This document shows positions 11,416 through 21,899 of a DNA stretch of 64,000 nucleotides, piece by piece. A program made the translations under genes and the position numbers. The stretch covers positions 4,271,538-4,335,537 of the forward strand of contig NC_087084.1 in assembly GCF_026151205.1 (NCBI RefSeq), in the 5' to 3' direction. The notes beneath the pieces were generated by a model, which saw nothing but the letters and a program-made list of their open reading frames with translations, was not told the origin of the DNA and searched no databases. The stretch comes from Bolinopsis microptera. Lineage: Eukaryota; Ctenophora; Tentaculata; Lobata; Bolinopsidae. Numbering within the stretch: the first letter of the stretch is position 1; the number at the start of each line of letters is the position of its first letter.

Positions 11416-13140
11416 AGATTATATATGAATTAGTAATAACTAGCAGGAACCCGCCTAACCCTAAAGTGGTATCAAGACTCAAGAGACTAAAATAATTATT
11501 ACCTAATTAATTCGCGTTTTTGACACCACTTGGGGGTCCAAATTCTGGGCACTAAAATTCTTATTCCTCGGCCAATTTTTTATTTTGTCATGCTGATTTG
11601 AAGGCCATTAAAGCATTTCAACCAGTCAAAAAAATATAAGTTGTATATCTTTTACGGTTATAAAATCATCACGGGAAAGTTTTAATATGTGATTTGTTAC
11701 CAGCATTTTTTATATGTTCGTAATTATTTGTTTTTCGCCCCTCAGGAATGAATAGTACAACCCCTTTCAAGAGTCCTTTACTGCATAATTAATTTGTATT
11801 TCGTCCGAAGGGCTTTCCATAAAAAAAATACTTGGTCCATTTATTGATGTTTCACTTTTCACAGCAGTTTCCTTTTCAGAGTTTGAGTTTATATTTAGAA
11901 ACTAACCATACTATTTTTTAGATTTATGTCACTCATGATGGCTCCGGCTGAAAGTACTATGACTCATTTTATCTAGAAGATTGTAGTTTCATTGCTTCTG
12001 AAGTAGCTATCAGTTCGCCGGTCAATGTTGGGTATAATACACTTGTTATTTGTTTTTTAATTCAGTTTCACACGTAAGGTGCATTCGTGTAGATTTTTTT
12101 ATTGTGTATGGAGTTGGACATGGGTGAGGTTAGCACGTGGGATTTTAGGGTTAGTGTTAGTCACGTGAGGGTTTATACGTGCATTCTTCTTTATTTTTCT
12201 TCAGAGATTTAATGGTTTAGTATTTTAGGATTTTAGTAAGTAGGGGGAGGTTTGGTCGAATTTGTCAATACCTTGAGATATTGACGAAATCGATTAAATC
12301 TTCCCGGGGGATATAGTGTAATGTGGAAGCTGGTTTCAGCAGTTTAAGTGTAGTGATATTTTAGTTAGGATATTGTAGTTTAGTGAATTATACCTTTATG
12401 ATTAGTGCTTGATTAGATTTGATTAGTGTTGTAGATTAGGATTGGTTTTGGAGGTCACGCGGTAGTCAGGGTAGTTAGTTAGGTTATATTATTGGACACA
12501 CTGAGCCAAGTGTTGCCGAGTAACGCAGTGCTGGTAATTCTCATCTGTTACAGTCAGTTCTTAGGGTGGCTTGCTAGGTGCAGTTTAAATAAGTTACCGC
12601 TGCCGAAAAACACTGTAACGTGGCCGGCGAGTCACTAGTTTCGTTTATTGATTGACTGTAATTTATCACGCTTCGAAACTTGTTGTTCGAATACACTGTT
12701 TCCTTTGTTCATACCTTACTTAGGATCCGATCAAGTCATTCGATCATATTGAAAGTAATACGGCACTCAGTAGCCTGTAAGAGTTAAAGTACAATAGTTA
12801 CCGATACTTGAATTAGCGTATTATTCATTTATCACAGCACGTGTTTCTTGCAGAGCTAGAGGTTTGTAAGTATCCGTGTACGACACTTCATTATCGTACC
12901 CTTGTTATATCTTTTCAATTACAGTACTTCAGATTGTTCCCCTTCTCTGCAGTACCCGTACGATACTAAAATCTCGTACCTATCGTGTTAGATTAGCGTT
13001 CGATACTTGATTATATCGTGGGTTTTGTGGGGATTTGTCGCAGGACGACTAAGTCAGTATAGTGTGTAGTGAGTAGTACTTGTGAGCAGGCAGTGTTTAC
13101 CATTGGTACGCCCCGGGAGGATTAGTCTGGTCGCTACACC
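11416..13140. other. First-intron sequence without recognised features
   Basis: AT-rich on the left, becoming more mixed after 12000. No long frame, tRNA or clear repeat boundary was found. The stretch just before 13140 runs into a LINE 3' relic and may include its degraded body. Confidence 0.4.
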
Positions 13141-13380
13141 TTATTTTACTCTACAACTATCCTCTGCACTGGATCCCACAACATGGTAAAAGAGGTAAAA
13201 CTCGAAAAACTGGTTGTCATGTGTCCGAGAGGATGCAGCAATCTTCACAGGTGTTGATAACATTAGGATAGAAGATGCAGAACAACTAGCAACAAACAGG
13301 GTACAATGGAGAGGTCTAATACACCGGTGAAAGGAGTTACTATGTGGTGCAGGCCACTCCAACGACCTTTTCAAGTACAA
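13141..13380 (+). mobile_element. LINE 3'-terminal relic
   Basis: Reading the plus strand and allowing a frame change gives LHWIPQHGKRGKTRKTG, later EDAEQLATNRVQWRGLI. This matches the C-terminal tail of many RTE-related reverse transcriptases, where a W-x-P-x-GKR-x-GRP block is followed by AxxRxxWRxLV. Stops and one frame change show it is a fossil. It is too short to place in a clade. Confidence 0.45.
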
Positions 13381-13570
13381 GTAAGTATAAGAAGATGGTT
13401 AGCTATTATGTAAAGTTTGAAATTGAAGGAGTTTGAGGTAACTAAAGGAGTAGACTGTAAAGGGCGCTGAAGGCAATCTTCTGAGATAGCTGGAAAACAT
13501 TTTTATCCGGAGATACCGTAATTAAGTATGTTCTATTTTAGAGAATTCACAATTCAGAGCAGTGACTCAC

Positions 13571-13691
13571 CCTGGTTCCCCTTCACAGTTTCAACATCTT
13601 CTGTGGCCTCAGTTCTCACACCATCATTAAGCACCAGCGTTAAACTGCAGGTAGAAAAATTTAGCAACACTATCAGGTTAACAATCACCAT
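13571..13691 (-). CDS. Signal-peptide first exon of the receptor gene
   Basis: An ATG at 13691 on the minus strand opens 40 codons plus one base, then a strong donor GTGAGT (phase 1). The start MVIVNLIVLLNFSTCSLTLV is a short hydrophobic secretion signal. An acidic stretch follows (TEATEDVETVKGNQ). It is too short for usual gene finders, but start codon, signal, donor and phase all match the next phase-1 acceptor at 10594. Linking it to the downstream domains is inference from phase and order. If right, the mature protein begins soon after residue 20. Confidence 0.6.
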
Positions 13692-13869
13692 GGCTTTTTT
13701 TAGAAGAAACAAGATTTATATCCGATTATAAGTATACCCTAACCTCTATAGCTCTATCTATATACCAGGCATCTCGGGGAAAATAAAAGTGCATTGTATA
13801 GAATAAACCCGGTATAAGGAAAAATCAGATATACCCCATTAGAGCATTACATTATTGTGCCGGGTACAG

Positions 13870-14612
13870 GACATAAGGATGGGGAACACGAGGGCGGGGA
13901 ACACGAGGACGGGGAACACGAGGACGGGGAACACGAGGGCGGGGAACAAGAAGGCGGGGAATAAGAGGGCGGGGAACAAGAGGGCGGGGAGCACGAGGAT
14001 GGGGAACAAGAGGGCGGGGAACAAGAGGGCGGGGAACAAGAGAGCGGGGAACAAGAGGGCGGGGAACAGGAGGGCGGGGAACAAGAGGGCGGGGAACACG
14101 AAGGCGGGGAACAAGAGGGCGGAGAATATACGGGCGGGGAACAAGAGGGCGGGGAACACGAGGGCGGGGAACAAGAGGAGGGGGAACAAGAGGGCGAGGA
14201 ACAAGAGGGCGAGGGACAAGAGGGCGGGGAACAAGAGGGCGGGGAATAAGAGGGCGGGGAACACGAGGACGGGGAACACGAGGGCGGGGAACACGAGGGC
14301 GGGGAAAAGAGGGCGGGGAACAAGAGGGCAAGGAACAAGAGGGCAAGGAACAGGAGGGCGGGGAACAAGAGGGCGGGGAACACGAAGGCGGGGAACAAGA
14401 GAGCGGGGAACACGAGGACGGGGAACAAGAGGGTGAGGAACAAGAGGGCGGGGAACAAGAGGGCGGGGAACAAGAGGGCGGGGAACAAGAGGGTGGGGAA
14501 CAAGAGGGCGTGGAACACGAAGGCGTGGAACACGAAGGCGGGGAAAAAGAGGGCGGGGAACAAGAGGGCGGGGAACAAGAGGGCGGGGAACACGAAGTTG
14601 GCGAACACAGCC
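13870..14612. repeat. 15-bp GC-rich minisatellite
   Basis: About 48 tandem copies of GGGGAACAAGAGGGC with variants (CACG for CAAG, GAC or GAT for GGC). Because the unit is a multiple of three with few stops, it gives long artefactual frames on both strands. It lies about 180 bp upstream of the exon-1 start codon on the minus strand, that is, in the likely promoter region. The plus strand has regularly spaced G4 runs that could form quadruplexes. Confidence 0.95.
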
Positions 14613-15480
14613 CTTGTGTTTGGTTCCAATTGTGTGGTATTGTCATGGAATAAAGCTCAACATGTAGTCGACACAGAATGCGATAAGAGCTATTATGATA
14701 AATCACATTTCTTCCACAAAACTAGCTAATTAACTTAAAGTTTGGGGAAAAGGCGGGGCCGATATATCGATGTACTCGATATAGAGTGGCACGGTATATA
14801 GATTATAGACTTATAGAGGTTAGCTTGTAAAACGTCGGTTTGTTCATTCATAATTCATGATAGGAGGCAGTACGCGGCACAAGCCATGCGTTACGGAGTA
14901 AGTTATTTAAATTGATAGATCATTTCCTTTTGTTTGGAAAATGAATACACTGGGACGGTCCACTCAACCTAATTTTTATTTAAAATGTATGTACCCGAAC
15001 CTCTTATTCTTCAAAGTTTTAATTAATTAAGTTAACTTGAATAGAAAAATGTGTTTTATTTGAGAAAAGACACATATATATCAGTATTTCTTACCCTATC
15101 AAAGATGAGATCACGAAGCACCTCATATCGTCGTTGTAAAAAGTGCTCCTAAATTCTCATCAACTCTAGCAATCTTGAAGAAGTAAAATAAAACATAGCA
15201 AACAGTCGAATAAACTTAATAAGTTAAATTAAAGACACATAGGAAGGAATGATGGGTAGCGGGACAGTAAACAGTTTGTCAATTTGGAGGGTAGGGTCAC
15301 GTCATGGGAGAAGGAATATGATTCATAATTGGATAAATAAGTTTTATTAATTATAGGGGAATAATTTCGTACAATGGTATGTTTATTTGCATTAAACTTA
15401 ATAAGTTGATGGAGGGCGAAAAATGGAGGGTTCATTCAACTATTTGGAGATCGTGAAATCGAGTGTTCTATAGATGTGGA
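14613..15480. other. Non-coding, no feature recognised
   Basis: AT-rich intergenic sequence. Open frames are short and show no domain-like pattern. Confidence 0.45.
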
Positions 15481-15640
15481 TACTGGCAGGGAGGTGATAC
15501 ATGTTTGTTTACTTTAATAGTAAGCCCCTGTTATATATATTAGGCGGTTTGAAGAGGTGATACATGTTTGTATACATTTTTAGGGTAAGCCCCTGTTTGG
15601 CGGGTTAAGGAGGTGATACATATTTTGTATTATGGAACGC
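15481..15640 (+). repeat. Threefold tandem repeat of about 60 bp, followed by a C27 run
   Basis: GAGGTGATACATGTTTGT recurs at about 15490 and 15555, with a divergent third copy near 15611. The first two are followed by TAAGCCCCTGTT. A run of 27 C lies at 15669-15695; its exact length is doubtful in long-read data. Confidence 0.65.
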
Positions 15641-15695
15641 TTGTAACACTTGTAACGCCTTCTTGTTACCCCCCCCCCCCCCCCCCCCCCCCCCC

Positions 15696-17025
15696 TTTGA
15701 AGGCCCCGAATTATTTTCTGAACGAAAGCTCAAAAATAATCGAGAAATCGACCTTCTTATTAACTCATTTTGATGACTGTTTCTGACCTAAAATTGCACG
15801 AAAATCGATTTAGCTAGGTTTCAGACACTTCCTTATCCCTCAAAATTGATGTTTTATAGTTGATACGAGCAACAAGCAACATATATTCTGATCCTTCGGT
15901 TCTACTCATGACCTAGGGAGTTAAGCTGAAACCGAAAGATCGAGGCAATCCTCACCTTAACTGATCAAACTGGTACTAACACAATTTTCAGATATAAATG
16001 TTCTTTGCGATACGTTTATTGCAGCTTTGCAACTTGAGTGAAGACCAGAGTACGAAAACACACAGCAGGTAAGCAACTCAATTTTGGTGACTGTTCCTCA
16101 CGAACATTCTGATCCTGTAACATAACAACAAGGAGATCGTCTCCTAAACAAATCGAACAGGTACTAATTACTATCACAATTTCCAGAGCAGAGCATGATA
16201 ACAAAGTCAAAAGAAACACAATGAAGGTAGGTTACGAACACCACAATATAACAATCATACTAACAACTGGATTACATTTATTCTGATATGATGACGGGCA
16301 GCCCTGATTTGCTTCGTGATCCTCAACGAGCGACCAATTGTAATAGAGGTGTTATGTCACGTGACACCGATCCGTCCAATCACAAACATGAGTGTCACAC
16401 TTAAAGTGATTGTTATCATCAAATTGTACAGCTTTAGTTATATTGGTAACACTTGTTATATTATGTTATATTATGTTATATTATGTTACATTATGTTATA
16501 TTATGCTATATATTATGAGTAATATCATTGTATTGTGCGACTTAAGAAATATAAATATTATACCCAGATTTCTACAGGCTAGATAACCTGGAAAAGTAAA
16601 CAAAAGATCGATTTTTTCAATAAACCTGTCCCATTTTGATACGGTATTCTGTACCAACCAGTTTATGCTATTCTATCGCAGATTTGGTTCAGAATCCAGC
16701 ATCATGGTGAGAAACGGTTGATAAGTCATTGTCACGTGATCGTAGCCATCATAGACACCGGGTCGGGTGTGGATGATCCGATAATTAGTGCTAGATAACA
16801 GTCAGAATATATACGACTTACCAATGTAATCTGAGAAATTTTGTGGAGTAGACTGAGAAATATCCGGATTTAAGATTGGCGAGGATAGCGAAGAGAATGA
16901 TGTAACAGAATTTCAAAAATACCTCGATTTAAGGACGGAAATAATTTCGAAACAATCCCTCCCGTATGAGCTAATTTGATCTGTAACGAGAAATGACCGT
17001 ACTACTGACGATGCTTAGAATGTGA
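15696..17025. other. Intergenic, with a short TTATG repeat
   Basis: No gene recognised. A 10-bp tandem repeat TTATATTATG occupies about 16455-16510. The rest is AT-rich without splice-bounded exons that I can support. Confidence 0.45.
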
Positions 17026-17027
17026 TA

Positions 17028-17375
17028 ACCTTGTCGGACCATATTTGGACGGACATTACTTGAACGGAAATAATTAAGAACGGACATTAATATGAACACT
17101 AGAAGGCAATCAAAACCATCAAAAATTCGAGTTTTGTTTATCTTTTTTTGACGTTTTTAAATTTTAGCAAATGATTTTTAAACGATATAGTTTAGTCTAA
17201 TGATAGCTATTGAAATTGACTGAAATTAAAAAGTTGTCATTCTGGACAAAAAATTCAACGGACTTTAACTTTGACGGACATTAATTGGACGGAGTTTATT
17301 TGAACGGACATTAAGATGAACGCTAGGGCCTCCAGCGTTCAAGTAATGTCCGTCCAAATAAGGTCCGATAAGGTA
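17028..17375. repeat. MITE with about 40-bp terminal inverted repeats
   Basis: The left end (TTTGGACGGACATTACTTGA, about 17046-17065) returns inverted at the right end (TCAAGTAATGTCCGTCCAAA, about 17339-17358). The inverted similarity runs outwards to ACCTTRTCGG at each edge. Inside, ACGGACATTA recurs several times. There is no transposase frame. Target duplication is unclear. Confidence 0.7.
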
Positions 17376-17870
17376 GTAAATCTAAAGTGTTATTAGTGAT
17401 CTGTCCCAACAGTGTGATTCGCAAAAATAACGGCGCAGCTACTAACCTACTAAATATCAATATAATTGAAGATGCACATTTATTGTACTAACAGAATAGG
17501 AACCGACCAGTGCAGTTAACAAGGAAAACACAAAGGGTTACTTAACGCAAGGACACTTAACTAAGGCTCTAAGGTATGGCACGATTTCAAGAATCGGTTT
17601 CCTTGACAGCAGGACAGTATCTGATTCGACTAGAGCTAAAGCCACCCCTCCCCCACCCCCAACTATAAAGTCTGTGATATCCGCACAATCATCTGTGGAG
17701 GCAGAAATAAATTAGAGGAATCTCAAATTTGCTTTGCATCACAGACCACAGTGCCTTGCTCAACTTAATCAGTTAATCGTAGAGAGTGTTTTAGAACTAC
17801 AACAAAATGCCGAATTTTCACCGTGACCGAACCGGGATTGTTTTCTAAATTTAAATTATATCTTCAAGGT

Positions 17871-18475
17871 GGGTGCTACTTGTGATGAACTCTAGAAGGA
17901 TGGGATGGTAATACTCGGTCTGGCCGTCTGGCCGTCAATAGAATTCCAGTTCAGAAACCGAGTAAGGAGGTGCGGCTACTGATGAGAAGCCTCTTTAAAG
18001 TTTATTTGGGTAAGAAACGACATCTGGGTCCCTACCCTCGCACAAGATTATTCTCAATCTCAATTTTCTTGTTGTGTTCCACAACTGTAGTTCTGTACAC
18101 TTCAGTGATTGGGCTGATGACTACAGTGAAAGCGCTGGTGACTCTAGTGAAAGTACTGGTGACGCTGAGAAAGACCATAAACCAGGGATTCCTTCGGGAG
18201 CATGTAAGATTATATTCAGGTTTGTTCGCCAATGGGGTGTGTCTGGGTTCAAAGATCTTCAAGGTGGCCGTGGGTGCTACTTGTAATGAACTCTAGAAGG
18301 ATGGGATGGTAATACTCGGTCTGGCCGTCTGGAAGCCCATAAAATTCCAGTTCAGAAACCGAGTAAGGAGGTGCGGCTACTGATGAGAAGCCTCCTTAAA
18401 GTTTATTTGGGTAAGAAACGACATTTGGGTCCCTACCGTCGCACAAGATTATTTTCAATTTTCTTGTTGTGTTCC
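17871..18475 (+). repeat. Direct duplication of a 210-bp segment, period about 397 bp
   Basis: The segment starting GGGTGCTACTTGT at about 17873 recurs at about 18270, with GAACTCTAGAAGGATGGGAT, GAGTAAGGAGGTGCGGCTAC and GTAAGAAACGACAT shared. Small differences separate the copies. The 185-bp spacer reads as an acidic peptide (DDYSESAGDSSESTGDAEKD), but no family is recognised. The arrangement could be two tandem units or short LTR-like ends around a tiny core. Confidence 0.65.
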
Positions 18476-18511
18476 AAAACTAATTCAAAAAATTATTTCT
18501 GTATATAAATG

Positions 18512-18740
18512 TATGTACGACCGCCCACGTGCAAATTAGGTAAAAGCAAAAGTTGCATAGTAACCATGGTAAAGAGGATTGTTACACGCACGTGCACGTG
18601 CAATGATTGTTTTAGCGTCATTTTGATCTGTTTTGTGGTAATATTACGCGGTGTTTAGTACGAGCAACATTTTAATTGGCTGTATCTCCGGTTGTGTAGG
18701 ATATTTTTTGACGTGATTTAAACTTATTGAAAATACTCAC
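18512..18740 (+). repeat. Dispersed repeat A, copy 1
   Basis: Shares ACCGCCCACGTGCAAATTAG, ACACGCACGTGCAC and TAGTACGAGCAACATTTTAA with 42303-42545 in the same orientation. The 3' half, from the GAGCAACATTTTAA block onward, also recurs at 33258-33350. It is about 230 bp and has no frame. Copies share a 3' part while the 5' part varies, as in SINEs, but no tRNA-like promoter is obvious. Confidence 0.7.
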
Positions 18741-18861
18741 TTCCGACGTTAATTATAGAAAGTTTAAAGCCTTAATCAAAATCCATAGAATGCCATAGCC
18801 TATTTCTATTATTTTTTACAACCCTGCTAAAAATGGCGAGTCCATTTGCGAACTGAAATTA

Positions 18862-18897
18862 ATGTTACAAGGAATACAAGGAATACAAGGAATACAA
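18862..18897 (-). repeat. Short 9-bp tandem repeat, probable LINE 3' tail
   Basis: ACAAGGAAT repeats about three to four times (ATTCCTTGT on the minus strand). It lies about 230 bp after the end of the minus-strand LINE frame and could be its microsatellite 3' terminus, as CR1/L2-like LINEs have. That link is inference. Confidence 0.5.
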
Positions 18898-19123
18898 ATT
18901 TAAAATCTTAAGCTACAATAGTAACTGTTAAGATAATAACAATATCATAAGATTTGAATTTATTATATTAATATAACTTAAACTAAAGTGAAACATAAAG
19001 ATTTTGACAAAAAATATTTTGTTTACAATCGCCTTGGTAATGCTGTAATGCTTGAGCCAGGCCACTTTGCACTCGTTGTTGCGCGAAAAGAAACAAAAGC
19101 GCTGGTACAGTGATTTTCAGTGT

Positions 19124-21240
19124 TCATGTACTGGCCAGAGAGTCGACGAATTTCTTGCGGTTGTTAAAACACGTAGTGGCAAATCTAGCAACGACTCTCG
19201 TGAGGTGGACTTGACTTTCATTCGTGATTAATTCAATGATTTCACTGTTGTTGCTGATGAATTTGAGCACGTTTGCTCCAGGGATGACAGTGTAAACAGA
19301 ACAAGATGACGCAGATGGTTTGATTGAATTTGATATGATTGATTGGATCTTGTCTAGGACTTTTCGCCTCGATGCAGCGTTAAGATCACAATGGTTAAGG
19401 AAGTGATCTTCATTCTCAATAATACCAGAACCTAAGACTATATTGCACCAGGAGCATATTCGCTCATCGCGAGGAGTTTGATTATATCGGCCAAGTTCAA
19501 TTTCGAGTCGATGTGCACTGATCCGCAGTCTTGTGATATTAGCACGGTCTGCATATTTAATGACACTGTCTAGGTAATACTCTTTGTTAAATTTGGATTT
19601 TAGGTCACGATAGAATTCTAATTTCCGAGAAGTGTTGATACAGGACCCCCAATATTCTCTAAAGCTACTTTTCAAAGTTTTAGTAATGACGTGTGGTGTG
19701 AATATTTTACTCCCGATGGGTTGTGTTGATTGCGGAGGAATTCGTTTCTTGAAACCGTTGTGAATAAGAAAGTCCTCTTTTGGTGGTTTTGCGATACTCG
19801 GGTTACTTTCGAAAATTGACTTGGAGTGATTGTTTTTGAGTGTGCGGTAGGCTGTGACATGTTCGGTAGAGAAACATGGGTCTAGCGCGAGGACAGGCTC
19901 CAAACCTCTGTACCAGTCCAATTTCATGTTCATCTGTTCTTTGAAAGCTAAGGATACAAGGGAGTTATCTTTGAGATTTTTCAAGCGTTGGGTATATTTG
20001 AGAGTGAGGTTAATACATTCATAGATTAATGGGTAGCGGCCTGACTCACCCCAGACGCCTGCGTTACTGGTTTTACGATTTACACCCAGTGACCATTTAA
20101 GAAAGTGAAGGTGAACTTTTTCGCTGTCCAGAAGACTAATTTTCTTGAGGATACTAGTTTGAAATTTTGTTTTTGTGTCGGGATCCATATTGAGATCGAC
20201 TTGTTTTGTTATGTGTTTTATGATAGCCATATTAGGTGTGTAAATAGGCGCTCCGTAAAGAACGATAGGTTTAATAAGAGCGTCAAAGAGTGTTGTTAGA
20301 GAACGGAATGATAATTTGGATTTGTTTACTGAGCTTTTCATGCCATAAAGTGCACGCATGGCTTTCTTTTTGAGCTCAGTTCGGGCATTTGTGAATGTGC
20401 CGGATTTGTGTATTTCGATTCCTAGATAACAGTATGACTCGACTTCTTCTAACAAGTGATTACCTATTTTGAGGGGAACCGGCTGATAATTATCGAAGCG
20501 GGAATTAAATTTCATGAGTTTAGTTTTATTTGCATTAATTTCGACGCCCCATTCCAAGCAGAAATTGTTCAAAGCATCGAGTTGCTTTTGGAGGGTTTTG
20601 GGGTCCAGTGCCAAGAGTATCAGATCATCTGCCCATAGTAAGTGACTGATAAGTTGGTTCATTAGTTTTGGACAGTTATCAAATTCTAGTCGAGGGGAAA
20701 GATCTCTAATGTATATTTTAAAAAGATCAGGGGAAAGTGGATGACCCTGTTCAGTTCCTTTATTGATATCAAATTTTTCGCTGACAAATCCAGATAGCTT
20801 TATCTGGCCAGTGGAATTTTTATACATATGTTTAAGAACATTAAATGTTTTGCCAGTGATACCTAGTTTAGCTAACTTTAAGAAAAGAGCTTCACGACAA
20901 ACAGAGTCGAAAGCTTTCCGGAAGTCCACGAAAACAGCATAGACGGGAACCTTGAGCTTTTTGTATTTAGACGTAATGGTGTTGAGTGTGAGTATGTGGT
21001 CATATGTTTGAGCTCCTTTAGCGAAGCCAAGTTGATTTATGGGGTCCGGGTTGTATTCATTTTTGAACTTGATTATCCTGTTTAGCATAATGGTCGAGAA
21101 TAGTTTCCCGATTGTACTACTCGCCTTTTTTGTGTAGGGGTGTTATAATGCTGTTGTTCCACGGGTAAGTTCCAGTGTCCAAACAGCGGTTAAATACTTT
21201 GCAAAGGAGTTGTGTATTTGTTGTGGACAAGCTCCACTAA
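19124..21240 (-). mobile_element. 5'-truncated LINE, reverse transcriptase part
   Basis: A 654-codon frame (21088-19124) encodes the RT core and C-terminal region of a non-LTR retrotransposon. Motifs include NQLGFAKGAQTYDH, VYAVFVDFRKAFD (motif A), KGTEQGHPLSPDLFK (motif B) and SHLLWADDLILLAL (motif C, ADD). The C-terminus has a CSWC...HFLNHC zinc-knuckle. A further RT piece (CKVFNRCLDTGTYPW...ITPLHKKG) lies in another frame just upstream (about 21240-21135), then about 13 residues are missing before SSTIGKLFS. No endonuclease is present, so the copy is 5'-truncated. It belongs to the same broad family as the LINE at 26770-30990. Confidence 0.88.
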
Positions 21241-21420
21241 CCTTACATGGAATAGTGTATCGCCGATCGCGTGTAATTGGATTCAATTATAGGAGCTGTG
21301 CAACTTTATTCCAGCATCTTGATCTGGTATCACCTTCTGAAACCTAGCAGGCAGCTGGGTCAGAAATTTGAAGATAGAAGGATTTTTTGTCAATGAACAT
21401 CGAAGCGTAAATCATGTAAC
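21235..21420 (-). repeat. Dispersed repeat B, copy 1 (inverted partner 32685-32875)
   Basis: The reverse complement of this stretch matches 32685-32875: AATCCTTCTATCTTCAAATT, GATACCAGATCAAGATGCTG and CCAATTACACGCGAT are shared. It abuts the truncated end of the LINE. It has no coding capacity and is probably a non-autonomous element or UTR of a larger family. Confidence 0.65.
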
Positions 21421-21899
21421 CCTATGTTTTCGTCGTTGCCAAATAAAAGCCATACTACAGCTGTAGCTACAGAGCTAGATGATGAAGAGAAATTAAAACA
21501 TACCGTATCTGATTTTTTAAATTTCCTCGAACAAATCTTTCAAGATAATAATGAAATAAAACCAAAGTGGAAACTATTAAAATGTAAAACTTCATGATTC
21601 GAGTGGTCAATTGTATTCATAGGTCTGCTTTATAGATTAAAATAACCTTTCATTTAAAATAATTGTTCTATTAATTGTCTGGGACGAAGGTATGGCACGT
21701 GGTCACTGGTCACATCTAGCAAATATTGAATAATGGTCTCTAACCGCATCAACCAAGACGTTGTAATGTACAAGTGCTTGTAGCGTAACGCGAACGTTAC
21801 TATTTGTCACCCACAAACAGCTGGACTTGTAAATTAATGTCTTAGTAATTTTCATATTAGTGGCTTCTTCATAAAACTTACGATCATGATAAAAATCTA
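21421..21899. other. Non-coding, grading into low-quality sequence
   Basis: Normal-looking AT-rich sequence, no gene recognised. From about 21900 homopolymer runs become abnormally frequent. Confidence 0.45.

Noticed and set aside
13839-14729. Several long open frames with Pro/Ser/Arg or Gly/Asn/Arg repeats on both strands
   Set aside because: They are translations of the 15-bp minisatellite, open in many frames because the unit is a multiple of three and lacks stops.
17970-18296. 108-codon plus-strand frame and overlapping minus-strand frame
   Set aside because: They overlap the direct duplication on both strands, and neither has recognisable domains or a conserved partner in the second copy.
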